From Cercis canadensis (taxonomy: Eukaryota; Streptophyta; Magnoliopsida; Fabales; Fabaceae): a stretch of DNA of 64,000 bases. Numbering within the stretch: position 1 is the first letter of the stretch; every line of letters starts with the position of its first letter. A model generated the notes under the pieces. The model had not been told where the DNA came from and searched no databases. It saw nothing but the letters and a program-made list of their open reading frames with translations. A program made the translations under genes and the position numbers. Below, piece by piece: positions 12,427 through 27,800 of this stretch. The stretch is taken from NCBI GenBank assembly GCA_003255065.1, contig QAOA01000527.1, forward strand, positions 1 through 64,000, written 5' to 3'.

Positions 12427-13544
12427 ATTATACTTTATCATTTATAAGGAGTAGATAAAAATTGATTATGATTATGGCTAAAATTTCTCAATCAAGTAGT
12501 AAGGCGGGAGATTATTTTTCAGTCTTGTGAGGAATGAGTTGGCCCTATTAACTAAAAAACCTAATTTTTTTTTAAAAAAAAAAAAGGTTTTAATTTATGA
12601 AATAAGAGTAAAAGTTTAATTCATATTTTTTTCATCCTTAAAATGTCTGAATTCTATTCATTGGTTGGATTAAAGAATAAATATTTAACAGGTCAAGAAA
12701 CAACAATTTTTTTTAAAAAAAAGTGAATCTATAATGGACAAAAAAAAAATAGAGGATTCACCATCCTAATATAAATATCTATATAATTAGGCCAAAAATT
12801 GATAGCTCCAGCTATACATTACGAATCAATGTTGACCGAAAAATCCGTCAAAAAAAGAAATTTGTTGACCGACAGAAAAATAATATAAAACGTGATAAAT
12901 TTTGGAATTGTTATATATTTCTTCATCTTTTTTTATTTATATACACGGTAAAAGGGAAAAATTCAATTGCCGCAATTATAGCATTTAATATAGAGCAAAT
13001 AATATATTAAATATCAATTTTTGTGCACATATTGAGAATTGTTACTACCATTTCTAAGTTGATACTTTTTGAGTTGATATGTTTAATAATGAATTATGCT
13101 AAATCACTCCATGGCCTTCTTATGAATGATTGGCTGTTGGTAGATTGAAACAATTAAAGAGGATATAAAATACATTCTAATATAGAGAAAAAAAATAGTA
13201 ATAAGAAACAGTTGACTGTGACGTAAAATAATGGATAAATTTCTAACAATTATTGGTATCAAATTGACAAATGAAATAAAAACTATATAGTCTAATTTTT
13301 TATTGTCTCATCCTTGTGATAGATAAAAAAATTCGTATATAAAAGGAAATCTAATATATATATAAATATATAATAAGAAACAGTTGACTATGAAATAATA
13401 GAACGGAACCCTATCCAAATCACCAATTAAATCGAATATGAAAATTTTCTTATTTTGAAATTAAACTGATTGGTCGTAACTTGTGTTAGATAAAAAGAAA
13501 AAAATGTGTCTAGAATATTATACCATCTTTTAAAAATTGAACTG
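12427..13544. other. AT-rich spacer, no gene recognised
   Basis: Very AT-rich sequence with poly-A/T runs. A short dispersed motif, ATAAGAAACAGTTGACT, occurs twice (near 13200 and 13372). No plausible coding frame is present. Confidence 0.5.
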
Positions 13545-14267
13545 GGTGTTTGGAAAATGTTCATATATTAAGTAGTTTTGTATTGAGAGTCTAATGACAC
13601 TTTATCTAATTTAAAAACGATATTATTTGGTGCCGGGAGTTCTATTACGTGAATAAATTGAGTCTTTAAATAAATGGACGGGCTTGCATTGCATTCTCAC
13701 ATGGTATGTTAACTCTTCTTTTGTCTTGACTATGATAGAGTTCAAAGATGATAAAATGAACGTGTTCTTACTGAATGGGCCTAATGTCTACATTGCTGCA
13801 AAGTTCAGGTCCGAATCCAAGCGGCTCTTTCTCTTGGAACATTGTTGGCGCTTAACAATTGAATGCCTCTGTTATTCTATACTTGTATGAGGGCTTTTAG
13901 CAGTTGGCANGGTGTTTGGAAAATGTTCATATATTAAGTAGTTTTGTATTGAGAGTCTAATGACACTTTATCTAATTTAAAAACGATATTATTTGGTGTC
14001 GGGAGTTCTATTATGTGAATAATTTAAATAAATGGACGGGCTTGCATTGCATTCTCACATGGTATGTTAACTCTTCTTTTGTCTTGACTATGATAGAGTC
14101 CAAAGATGATAAAATGAACGTGTTCTTACTCAATGGGCCTAATGTCTACATTGCTGCAAAGTTCAGGTCCGAATCCAAGCGGCTCTTTCTCTTGGAACAT
14201 TGTTGGCGCTTAACAATTGAATACCTCTGTTATTCTATACTTGTATGAGGGCTTTTAGCAGTTGGCA
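13545..14267. repeat. ~360-bp direct duplication separated by one N
   Basis: Copy 1 (13545-13909, 365 bp) and copy 2 (13911-14267, 357 bp) are nearly identical. They start GGTGTTTGGAAAATGTTC and end AGCAGTTGGCA. Differences are one 8-bp indel (AATTGAGT-type block near 13660) and a handful of substitutions. The only base between them is an N at 13910. This pattern suits two overlapping contig ends, or two alleles, left unmerged by the assembler; a true tandem duplication is possible. Each copy carries a short ORF (68 and 77 aa) with no recognisable family. Confidence 0.85.
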
Positions 14268-14295
14268 GTTGGCACTTGGCACTTGGCATTGGCAG
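14261..14295 (+). repeat. TTGGCA/CTTGGCA short tandem repeat
   Basis: About five imperfect units of (G/C)TTGGCA in a row directly at the end of duplication copy 2. A short-period repeat at this junction could itself have helped create, or misassemble, the duplication. Confidence 0.6.
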
Positions 14296-15018
14296 CAAAC
14301 ACCCGGCCGGGTCACAAGTATCGAAGGTTCCCACTATTATTAAACTAAAACAAAAAGATTTGGTTAGGATTTATATCAATGTACCAAAAAGTAATATATG
14401 GGATTTAAAAGTATAAAGTAAATGAAGCATATAATTCTTCCTTTTAAAATCGAAGAATGTCTTATAAACAAAGTTTGTGTGAAGTTTCAAAACAGTAAAA
14501 ATGTTCTTGAATACAATTTTACTTTTGTATGCAGGGAAATATAATAAGAGAAAAAATACATAAGTTAAATCGTATAATAAAGTGCCCGCTTTTTGATTTG
14601 TATACTATTCTTTTTTCCTGTACACGTTCCTAATTCCTATATATTGTTAACACACATTTCGCTTATGAAACAGTAGAAAGAAAGTTTAAGCAATCGTCTA
14701 ATGCTTTAGACACAGATGGTGAAAATGAAAGAATCTGAAGGTGAAAAAGGGGGCAAGTAGGATCTGATTGGCCAAAACCAGAATACATCAAGACCCGAAA
14801 TTTCTAAACCTATGGTTCTTTCTCATTTCATTTTTTTTTCTTTTTTATATGTCTGGGGAAACAAAATTGGAAGGAAATATTTCCAGGGAATGTGTACAGG
14901 AAACAACTCTCTCTACATCATATAGAACCTCTATTAACCAATACCGAAGTTGAAAAAAAGAAAAAGGTTACACGAGGATTACATTTTCAAATTAATAAGA
15001 TTTCTTAGCCAGGATTTA

Positions 15019-16512
<1,494 letters not shown>

Positions 16513-16924
16513 TTGCACCAATTGAGGATGCAAAACAGAACCCAGAATCGCAAAATGGTGAATAGATCAGAGAAGATGAAAAGAAGCAATAGATTGGAAA
16601 GAGGGTCCCTTTTCCTTCTTTCCTTTTCTCTTGCTCTTATTGCTCTTGGGAGAGATTTGTGTTTTTTTATGAGAGGGGAGGAGAGGAGAAGAACAGTTTT
16701 GTATTGAAAAAAGACCCACCAAAATCTACAACCCACAAAGCAAGATCCGACCAGATTTCATCCCAAATCTTGCAAATTTTTCCAAGTTGATCTTGAATTA
16801 CAGGGCAAGCAAATGCAAAATATAAAAATAGACTAGAAACAAATAATAATAAATGAATAAAATAAATAAATATATCTTAGTGAATATGTTTTAGGTTGAG
16901 AAAAGCGAGGGAAGGGGGGGCTTT

Positions 16925-16932
16925 TATTTATA
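16925..16932 (-). promoter_or_regulatory. Probable TATA box of the response regulator gene
   Basis: On the - strand the sequence reads TATAAATA, about 410 bp upstream of the ATG. A purine/pyrimidine-rich leader (16513 to about 16895) lies between them. The position suits a long 5' UTR. Only the motif itself is observed. Confidence 0.45.
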
Positions 16933-16959
16933 CAAGAAAGTGAGAAAATGGTTGTGAAT

Positions 16960-19900
16960 TTAGAAAGGTGGACGAAAGCAAAAGAAGAAAAGGGTCGGAG
17001 GCATAGGGAGTTGAAGGGAGGAGAGAGAAGGAGACAGAGCGGGAGCTAGGAGAAAGAGAAGGGTTTGAGAGTGGGACCCATAAAAATCCTCTCAAGAGAT
17101 ACAGGTGAGGTCAGCAGTGGTGCTTTTTTTTTTTTTTTTTTTTTAGGTGTGAAAACATGTGGCGCTTACGATAACTTGAGCAGGTGGAGAGAGTGGTGGC
17201 AAAGAGAGGCCAATTTCTCTTGATTCCCTTTTAAGATTTGCTTCCCATGCCATGCCCATCCATCTATCTATCTGTCTCTTAATTCATGCATCTTACCATC
17301 TTCCATACCATACAGATCCATTTATTTATTCTCCTCTTTTCTCACCTTCCAAACAAATATTTGGCATCACAACCAATAAATTTTAGTTTTTTTTTACAAA
17401 AAATTAGTAATGTTTTATATTTTTTATGTTTGCCTGAATAACTAAAAATTTGTATCTCCAAAAAAAAGTAATGAGTAAAACAAAATTTTATTTTCGTTTC
17501 TTTTTGAAAGCTAACCATTTTGGAAAAATTTAAGTAAAAATTGAATCTCCATAATTTATAAATCCGTTTATTATTAGCCATTGTATTATTTATTTGCAAT
17601 CAGAAATCTATAGTTTTTGGTCAAAATTGTCATGATTAAAAGGGTCAAACAATCCTCGGTATGAGATTTCTTCAGTTCAGCTAAGATTGATTGACCCTCT
17701 AGAAGTAGTGAAGTACTAACACCAAAACCAGATCATTCTATTACGAATTGGCTTTGTCAAATATAGCATTACGCCTATATTTTCAACATTTTCCATAATT
17801 TTTGTATATCATTCTGCAGCTACTATTAAGATAAATGTTATGGACTGAACCAAAAAGATAAATGTTATGTACCAATTGATATATGTGGGAGAAAAACTTG
17901 GCACATGCGAGGAAATGAGAAAGTGAAAAAGGCACAAAATAGTGGGCCATTTTGCCTAAATCTTCTAATGTAATCTCCCTTCTCTTTTCTCCATCCATTA
18001 TGGCCATGCTTCTCGACCAAGACCATGACTACGCCAACGACCCCTTTTTTCTTTTCTTTCACTCATTCATGTCATTTTGTCAATTTAAGAGTCAAATGTT
18101 CATACCAAAATTTATAATTGTGCATAATTATATCGCAGAATATTCATCATAGATCTTCTAGGTCAAGATTTATGGTCCATCTTTGTTATCAATTTTATGG
18201 AAATATCCAAGAAAGTTAGATGCATACCATATCACATGATTTGAGTTTATATCCTTTGCTGGCTCTGAATTGACTTATAAGAATCACTAATTTAACTAGA
18301 AAATATAAATAATTTATGCAATTAATTTAATTATATGATTAAAGTTTTTTTTTTTTTTAATCTATAAGCAGTTGCTTAATTGACAATAAAGGAATTAAAA
18401 GGGGAGGTGGGGAGGTGGGGAGGTGAAGAGACTAGGCTATGGCCAGGAGGAGTGCCAATGTGCCAACCTTGTTCCTCATATGGTTAAAGTTACTTGAGTT
18501 TATATTCTTAGTTTCAACATTATACTTTTATATATATAAACTTTTACCTGCTACAACTATTCATATTCTTCTCTCATTTAAGCTGCACTTAATAGCTTAT
18601 TCCAACATTACATGGCATACATATTATTGCCCTTTAAGTTATTTCAAATATTTTTTTTATTATTTATAATTTCTAGAGGTTTTTTTCCTTGATTATTTGA
18701 AGATAATAAAGTTCAATTCCCTAACTTTTAACAAACTATCAAAACTCCTTCAAAGATTTTTTAATAATAGTCATTCCTTGTTATTTTTGTTTATTAGTTA
18801 TTGTTTTGATTTTAAATGAATTTTGGTAATGCCGTCTTGCTCTGGATATACACTCAAGTGCATGACAATCAATTTCTTTTTATCGTTTTGTTATGTAATA
18901 TGATATGAATTTTCATTTTTGTAAAATACCTTTCTTTAATATACACTCTTTGTCATTAACGTAAAATTCGTATTCAATCCATCGAAAAGACAAAACGATT
19001 TGGATCAGATCAAACTAACATGAAGATTAATAAAATCACGTCCAATGATTCGTTTTACAGTAACATGGTGAAGTCACGGTAATGACTGCATATCGTCGAA
19101 TTTGGTCCAAATTTCTTAAATATAAAAAAAATGACAGGATATGTATGCTTTTTTTTAGAACCGGATATAGTGTGAAATCATATATTAACCATTTTATTTT
19201 ACTTTGTTTAGTACATAATAACGAGAACAATAGTGTTATGACCCTTTCACGTTTTTTTAAGTATACAAATCAACTGAAAAAAGAAGGACACATTACACGT
19301 TAAACGAGTTGATTAGTTCAAAGCGAGTTCACAATACTAGATAATATAAAAACCCTACTTGCCAAAAGAAAATAGATAATGGAGACTCTGAGTCAACAGT
19401 TTACAGAAAGTCTAATCCTAATTTTATTTTGTTGATATGATGTCTAATCCTAATTGAACCTAACAATAAGCTTCTAACCAAGACCTCTCTTCCATTAAAT
19501 ATTCTTATTAGTTAGTCCAACCAAAACAGTATTTATGAAACCCTCCATCAAATCCATTTCAATCACGTTAATAGTTTTAATTAAGATGGTGTACACTACT
19601 CATAGTTTTAATGTGGGCAATTGAATTATTATTGGATATGGAAACGATAGCAGGGAATCTTGTACACTGTATTAATTAAGTGCGTCTCTTTCTCAATTTG
19701 GTGGGTCTTTAGCAGTATCAGGTTTGTCCATACCATGATCAAATGCCATCTCACTGCCCTTCTAATATAATCAGTAAAAATAACAAGTTAACAACTGTTT
19801 TCTGACTCTTTTGTTTTTTTTTTTTAAAGTATGAGTAATGTTATATTAATAAAAAATATTTAAATGGACAAAAAAATACATAATTAGTAGAATTTCTGTT

Positions 19901-20530
19901 TTAAGTTGTTTCAATTTTTTTTTTGTCAACTTAGTTTTATACCATGCATGTAGTTTCTGTAATTTTTTTTTAATATAACACTAGTCTTTTTGTAGGAGTT
20001 ATAATATATTTGTTCGATTTTACTTATAATGCTAAAATATGCCTTTTGTTTTTGCTAATAATGCTATGATGTGTTTAGTAAAAAAAATAAAATAAAATTA
20101 GGTGGGATATTACNAAAAAATAGAATAAAATTAGGTGGGATATTACCATTAGAATATTAATAAATGTTCTTCAACTAAAATTAAATTATAAGTCAAAAAT
20201 AAAAATGTGTTATTTCTCTTCGTTTTTTCTGTTATTTTTGGTAGGATACTTTTTAATTTTTTTATTATGTCATAAAACAAAGGTTTGAATTATATGAAAA
20301 TGAAGAATATGGATGAGGGTGATTGTGATCCTACATATGGAATGCGTGGTCGGACATACCTATCAAAACTGACAAGACAAAAATCTTGGGAATCACATGT
20401 AAGGTACGTCAAACAAACAATCTGTCTAATCATAATTTGATTCTCCTCAGTGAGTCATTACATCTACAACCACCAACCCTCTCAAAAAAAAAAAAAAGAC
20501 TTTGCAAACACAAAGAAACGATATAAAAAT
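16960..20530. other. AT-rich intergenic region, no gene recognised
   Basis: Contains the distal promoter of the response regulator gene, then low-complexity AT-rich sequence with poly-T tracts and no ORF resembling a known family. An N at 20114 is flanked by near-identical 32-bp stretches (20082-20113 and 20115-20146), which suggests an unmerged contig overlap. Confidence 0.5.
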
Positions 20531-20876
20531 GAGGAGTGTTAAGTTACCACTTTAGTAGATTTAGTAAGATTTATAATATAATTTTAGTATTATTATAAAC
20601 ATTTTAAAAAATTAAATTATTTAGTATATGTTAAAATATATAATTTTTTATAAAATATAAAAATAATATAATATAAAAAATGTTAAAAAATAAATTTAAA
20701 ATTTTATTTTTAATATATTTTTTATTATATTATATTATTTTTATATTTTATAAAAAATTATGTATATTAATACATATTTAATAACTCAATTTTTTTATAT
20801 TTTTATAATAATATTAAAATTATTATATAAATTTTACTCAAATTCACTCAATTTAAGAGGTGTAACGGTACTATCC
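20531..20876. repeat. AT-rich foldback MITE
   Basis: A hairpin of about 346 bp. The left arm (..AGTAAGATTTATAATATAAT..) pairs with the right arm, whose reverse complement reads ..GAGTAAAATTTATATAATAA... The inner TTTTATAAAATATAAAAATA segments are also complementary. No coding capacity. The internal motif ATAATTTTTTATAAAATATA recurs in the foldback inside the first SSL gene (31656-31964), so the two may belong to one family. Confidence 0.6.
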
Positions 20877-21659
20877 AAAAACAAAAAAAAATATGCTGTT
20901 GAGTTTTTCCCATATCATTATTCGAAAATAAAAAAAGTAACAAAAATAAAATATTAAGGATAAAGAAGAAGGTTCTGTTCCTAGAAGTGCAAGCTCATAG
21001 ACTACTCCTGCAATGGATAATCCGTTACGGTTGTTTTTATTTAGGTTGTTGTCTTTCCGTAGGCTGAGATTCCCCGACATGCTTTAATCCCAGTATATTG
21101 TACAACCTGTCAAACGTAATCCACCTGGGCAACCTACACTACTATGAAGAGAAAAGGAGACTCTGTAAGTAGAGCTGTCGAGATGGGTATGACCTGATGT
21201 TTGGGTTTGGCTATAAAAATGTTAGCCTGATTAACTAATTTTTTATTTTTTAATTAATTAATTTTTTTTTTTATAGAATTAGATTATAATTTATTTGAAG
21301 TATGAATTATGATAATATTTGAAAATATATAGATTACATTCAAAATACACATATATATTTATATATGTAATGATAATTTTTCATTTGAAAAACATAGTCC
21401 TACATTTTACTAACATATTGTAAATTATAAATTTGTAATGAGATAAGACTATAAGAATAAGATATATATAAAAGTATCAACTTATTCAATTAGTAAATTT
21501 TTTATTTTATATTTAAGGATATATAATTAAAATTTATATTTATTACAAAATAGAGATATTTTCTATATAAAAAAAAAGTTCTTTCATTATATAATCTATT
21601 AAAATAAATGAAAAAAAAATTAAAGAGATAACATATAAGTTTATTATATATATATATAT

Positions 21660-21818
21660 GTATTCTCATATTTTTTGGATATAAGACTAATTCTTATTCA
21701 AGATGGGAGCAATAATTAGTAAATCTCTCACAACAAGTGTAACTCTAACGATTTAAACTCAAGACTTTTGGCCTATAACGTTTTGAGGTTCAGCTTGTTT
21801 TCACTAAATTAACACTTT
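21660..21818 (-). mobile_element. Diverged copy of the SINE seen at 47775-47959
   Basis: Read on the - strand, this stretch aligns end to end with the SINE at 47775-47959. It has a TTTAGTGAAAA block in place of the A box, GTTATAGGCC, a degenerate B box (GAGTTTAAATCG), then TTGTGAGAGATTTAC, ATTGCTCCC and ATATCCAAAAAATATGAGAA. The B box has lost its CpG-containing core (TTCGA to TTTAA), as expected for an old methylated copy. Clear target duplications are not visible next to the TA microsatellite at 21644-21659. Confidence 0.65.
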
Positions 21819-21830
21819 ATTGGTTATTGT

Positions 21831-24800
21831 TATATATTTTAGACACATATATACTTCCAAATTTAAATTATGACATGTGCTTAGTTTAAAAAAAAAACAT
21901 AAATTTGAAGATGTGTAATTACTCTTTACTTAACGGAAAAGATAAATCATAAGCATATATATATATATATTCAAATCATAATTTTATTATATTTTCAATT
22001 AGAATTTCGAACTTTATATATTTAATAAAAAATATATTGTTCCTATTTTTTTTTGCGGGGCCCAACCCAATCTATATCCAGTGAAGCAGAAGTTGTCGAT
22101 TCAATTGCTTAACGCGATCCGGGGATCCATGGATGCTTGGATCCTTTGTTGAATGTTGCCTCAGTTCCGTCGAGACACAACAATGAGGAATCAAATGTTG
22201 GTATAAGGAAGAAAATTCCACCCAAATTCAAGGCAAATTGAGTTATATAGAAGTAGTTGCATGGGTAATACTATTCTAGTTACTACTATATATCTCATTG
22301 TTTGTCGATACTAATGATTTAAGTTACATAAAATATAAAAATAAATTTATTTGTTTATATTAAATTTGATTAAACTTTTTTGTATGGTTTATATTTTAGA
22401 TAACTCTTTTATTATTATTTTTGAATAATCAAAAGTTTAAAATGAGAAGATGTTATTTCATTCTAAAATAATAACATATCACAAACCTTAATAAAAACTT
22501 ACAATGATATATATTTATTGCCTAATAAAGAAAAATTGTTCATAATAAAATTTGAATTTAAATATTAAAAATAAAATAATTTAATATTTATCAGTTAAAC
22601 TAATTACCTTAGTCTTTTATTACTATTTCATACATGGGATAACTATTCCTCACAGCAATTACATGCATGTAGACCAAAAAGTTTTAAACTTTAAAACATA
22701 TGTTATGATTATCATTGGTAGAACGTGAAGACAATAATTGGAATTGGCCTCCAATAATAGAGTATGATATTTCCATAGATTTCTTTCTGTTATAATTTAT
22801 AAATATAATACGTGATAGAATATGTGGTTTAGATGGTAAAATGTTTAAAGTTTGTCTCAAAAGCCAAAATATATCAAATATAATAGTTCATTATTCAGCA
22901 TAAAAAATATATAAGAAAAGAAAAGTATAATTTCTATAAACAAAAATTAATAGACTTATACTAACAGCAAATATAATATGTGGGTTGTAAAAAATATGGC
23001 GTACGTGCATGATGGTGGTGAGGACACGACATGGAAGGCAATACTCACAGTTTACTCCATTTTGATTTTGGTGGAGAAGGGAAACTAGGGTACAACTGCC
23101 AGTTTGTCTACCCAATAGGAACCTTACACGCTACCATCACACTGTGGACCCTACCACTCCTTTCTTCACTCCCATTTACATGCTCACAAGCCAAATATAT
23201 CAACCTCGGGATCCTGTCGACTCATATATACATATTAATTTTTTTTTTTTTTTATAGATATTGGTTTATTAATTATTATGTTTATATATATATATAATAT
23301 TCTAAGAACCTAGGCTTAATTTAAATATTTGAATGAAGTCACATTTATCAAAATTTTAGGCAAATCATTCTTATTTTAGGAATTTCGTTGTTAAAGCACC
23401 AACAGTTATAATTTTGTATAGATAAATATTTTAAAATTTTTATTTTGTCAATAAAAAAATATTGTGACCAACTAATCTAGAACTCAATTAACATATTTAT
23501 AATATATTTTTACCATACATGATAATTTTTTTCTTGAAAAAAATATACAAGTAACTTTTTTCCAACGTTGAAAATGATAAATACATACACAACAATCATT
23601 ATGTGTCAAAATTTAAGAAGGCTAGAAAATATATAAATATGACCATGTTAAAATTGTGAAAAGTAGAGAGTTGGTATATATTACTCTGAAAATAATATGG
23701 AAAAGGGGCAAAGGTTTTTTTTCTTTCTTATTCCAATAACTGTTTGAAAGTTATTGATATGTTTCTCATAATTAATGATCTCTAATGTTGAAAAAGAGAA
23801 GTATAAGGAGGAAAATAGAAAGAACAAAAAACAGTTACTTTCTCTTGTTCTTCGACTAATAGAACAAAGACAGTGCTTCAAAAAAGATGAAGATGGATGC
23901 TCTAGTTTAGGGTGAAAAAGAAAGTTATATTTCTTTCCAAAAACATAAACCTAAACGCAACTAAAAATTACTGCTTAGGGTCCTCTGAATTTAAAAACAA
24001 AAAAATTGCAGTAGTTATTGAGTCTATTATTTAGTACATTTATGCTATATTAACTGCCTATTTTATTTGTACTTTGCTATAGACGAATTATATATGATTT
24101 TGTAATATAATTTATGATGCCATAAAAATTTATTTTATTTTGCTTAATTTATTTAGAAGATGACGTTTCAACGAAATCTTACAATGGAAGATAGTCAAAT
24201 TTCTTCATCATTATGGACTAATAGGTAAGCTTCTAATTATTTGAAGAAGACTTTAAGTAAAAGCAATAACATGGGCGCATACTAAAATAAGACATAGTCA
24301 GTGGATTCTATACATAGAAAGGAGAAAATTGAGCATTTTTTTTGCAGCACAAGAGACATCAAAATATTTTTCACGCTAATATAATATATGACGACAGCTC
24401 AAAAACAAAGTTGATGAAAGATAATAATGCATGTTATGGTATAATTAACAAAACATGTGTTTTTTTCTAACAAAAATTTAGGAGATAGGTTTCTTTAGAT
24501 CACTTACAAAAATTTTAAGGGTTTAGTCTAATAGTAAGGGTGTAATAAATTCATTCAAATTAGCTAAGATTCATATCTTAGGGCCAGCACCCGAGAGAAT
24601 TTTTTCTCTTAATGTACTAGACTAATGTGAGAGATGCGCTCTTAAAATTGTCCTAAGAAAGACTTAATCTAGTTGTGCAAAAGTTGATCCAAAGATACTC
24701 TTACTATTAAAACAAAACAAAAAATATAATTTGCAAGATCCTAACCAAAAAAAAAAAAAAAAACTCATTGTTGCAGTTTAAATTTACCAATTGAACCAAT

Positions 24801-27800
24801 ATTTGTTAGCTAACAAAACATACATTAGAATCCTACAAACCTCAAAAATAATGAAAATTATTTTATTGTCTTTTCTTTTGTGTTTCTCTAATTTGGTGGA
24901 TTTGAAAAGAAAAGATAAATAATTTACTATTATACCCTTATTTATTTCTTTAAATTATTTTTAAAATATTATTTCTTATTTTATCTCCACACTATCCATT
25001 AATGTAGGACCCTCATTGAGAAATTACACATTTTTTTTACTACTTTATCTCTCTCTCTCTTTTCTTGGGGTTAAAAAATTCAGTTTATATATATATTTTT
25101 AATTATAAATTTCTTCTTCTCTCCTCCTACTATTGAGCTACAGTAAAAAAAATATTTGTGTTTTTTAATGAATTCCAATTTTAACCCCCAAAAAAAAAGA
25201 AATTTTATACATGAAATGAAATTAAAAAATAATATTACTGTTACAACTTACAACTGTATTGCTCCAATATATTTGTTTCTTTCATAATAAAGTTATTCAT
25301 TTTGTTCAAGCACGTCTCTCTAATTTCTAGAGATATTCAAGCACTTCTCCATTTCCTCTTGTATCATTCTTCTTCCTTTTCTCTTGAACTCCCAAACAAA
25401 TTCTAAAAGGATGAATTGAACGTTTTTAATGGATGAAGAGTTGAGAGGTAAAGAAAACAATATATGTTGCATAAATGGTCCCCCTCTCCCCCTTTCCTCC
25501 CTATCTTAGGGCTTTTAATTAGTTAATGGACCCCTCCATTAACTTAATTCTCCCTTCCCTTCCCTCAGCACAAACATTACTTTTTCTCAAGTGGGCACCC
25601 ATTATGATTTGTTGTTATAATTTTCATCTTGCTGGATATGCATCCTATTGATGGCAACGACGTTGCTGTATGGAGTCGAAGATACCGGACCAATACATTG
25701 AAGCACTTGTGGCTAAGAAAGTGATATTACTTCGAAATCCCATTGGCTCTGAAAATTCAAAATACAAAAAGGGAGACAAAATTGAAAATATGCAGCTACA
25801 CAAAAAAAAAAAAAAAAAAAAAAGAATTTTACATAAATAAAAAAATAAACCCATTTGTAGGATATTATACTATTTGACTTGTAACAAAATATCAATCTCT
25901 AAGTCATTGTCATGAAAATTTGAAAATCTAGCTACACGAGATGTGCTCAAATTTTTTTTTGACGTGACTAGATATGGTGGCCCGGGCACGTATTATATCA
26001 ATGGAATAGTAAAGCGACTAATAAGAATAAGATGTGCCGTCTCAATTTTCTAATTTATAAGCTTACTTATCAAACAAACACACGCATGCATATAATTAAT
26101 AATACCCAACTCGTGTTTGTTATATCATTGTCACGATGTGCTACCAAAACAAACGTAGTCGCCAAATAATATACAACTCACTTAGAACTCGGGGGGCATA
26201 GTTAGATGCACCACTTTGACACTTGTGTCCATCAAAACACACAATTGCGGAGCAGATTAGATATGAGCAAGAAAAAATTTAAATATGTTTAGTTTGAGTT
26301 GTAAGGTAATAACATAAAGCGATATTGTTTGGTAAGTTATATTTGTTGCTAGACCATTAAAATTTAAAAAGATAGATGTCATGATTTAGTTGGTAATAAT
26401 CGAATTACTTTGCTTGTAAGATATAAGTTTGAATTTTACTATGAACAATTTTCATTTATTAGCCAATTTATAAATACTACTGTAAGTTTTTATTGAGATC
26501 TGTGGCATGTCACAGCATTACAATAAGANAAAAAAAATTACTAACAGAATTAATAAATGTTTAATAAGTCATATAATATTACTAGAAAATATATACATAT
26601 TAAAATTAATTTTGAGGTATAAATTTATGTTTGTTTCCACATGGGAAGATGTGGAGAATTTTTATAATAATAAAAGTAATATTAAGGATATGAAGAAGTT
26701 GTAAAAAGAAATGGCATAGAGCTAATAATGTGATAGATGGGCAGGTGTAACCAATCATAGTATCATCTTGTTAATGATTTTAATAGAATAGTTTAATAAG
26801 GTTTGTGCCTGATACAATGTATGGTCCAGCAAGGCAGTTTGTTTAAGAGATACGGTTGTACTTTGAGATCTCTTTAATTAAAAGAAAGTATAATAATAAT
26901 AGAAAGACTATAAGAGATAGATTAATTAGTTTTTAGTTAATTATGGCACACAAAATTAGGTGAAAGGTGTATATGATGCACNAGGTGTATATCATGCACG
27001 CTACTCCAAATGCCAAAGTAACTAGAAAATAAAATTATGTAGATTATATCAGAGAAGCGTGATTCACTTAAACTTTGATTACTACAATAGTTTTTGGACC
27101 ACGAGGCCAATGTATAAAAGTATCAAAAGTATGTGAAAGTGAGATCAGCATAAAAGTTGTTTTATTCATTGTCCCTTGCTTAAAGTTCATTTCTGTTTTA
27201 AGTGTTTTCTTTTTATTGCCATTTGAACGACTCTCTGTATATTGGGAAAAATATTATATATATATATATATATGGAGGGGGTGAATTATAGCTGGCTATA
27301 TAAAATTAATTTTACTTGCACAATTTGATTAATTCACATAAATAAATAAATAAACAAATTGATTGATGGCAGTACGTGTAATTTAGATTTTATTGGTGTT
27401 GAGAGTTGACTACTGATTAAATGCTTGATTAAAATAATATTAAACATGGAAGACAAACTAAAAATATATAGTTGATGATAAAATTGGCAGGTCAAGATTA
27501 ACGAACTGATAAAATTAGGTTTCCTCATGATCTTCTTCTTTGACGCATGAAGATATGGAGATCGATGATGATGGGAATTAAAATTAAATAATTAACCTAT
27601 TCACCAATATAGAACATGCAAAGCCTAACCTAAGAATAGTCAAATAATTAAATACTAATATTATATTAATGGAAAAAAGCTACAATTTTATTCTGTTTGA
27701 CTTTCAGAAAGTTGTTGCGGTTTGTGTAATTAGATATAAATGATATGGGAATTACGTAGGTAAGGGGGAAAAAAGGGTTAAGATAATACTTTGAAATCAT

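Noticed and set aside
13684-14248. Two similar ORFs (68 and 77 aa) in the duplicated segment
   Set aside because: They are copies of the same stretch produced by the duplication; no family resemblance and no splice partners.
26350-26440. tRNA-promoter-like boxes (TTTAGTTGGTAAT and GTTTGAATTTT)
   Set aside because: Suggestive of a decayed SINE or tRNA-like sequence, but no cloverleaf, no tail and no target duplication.
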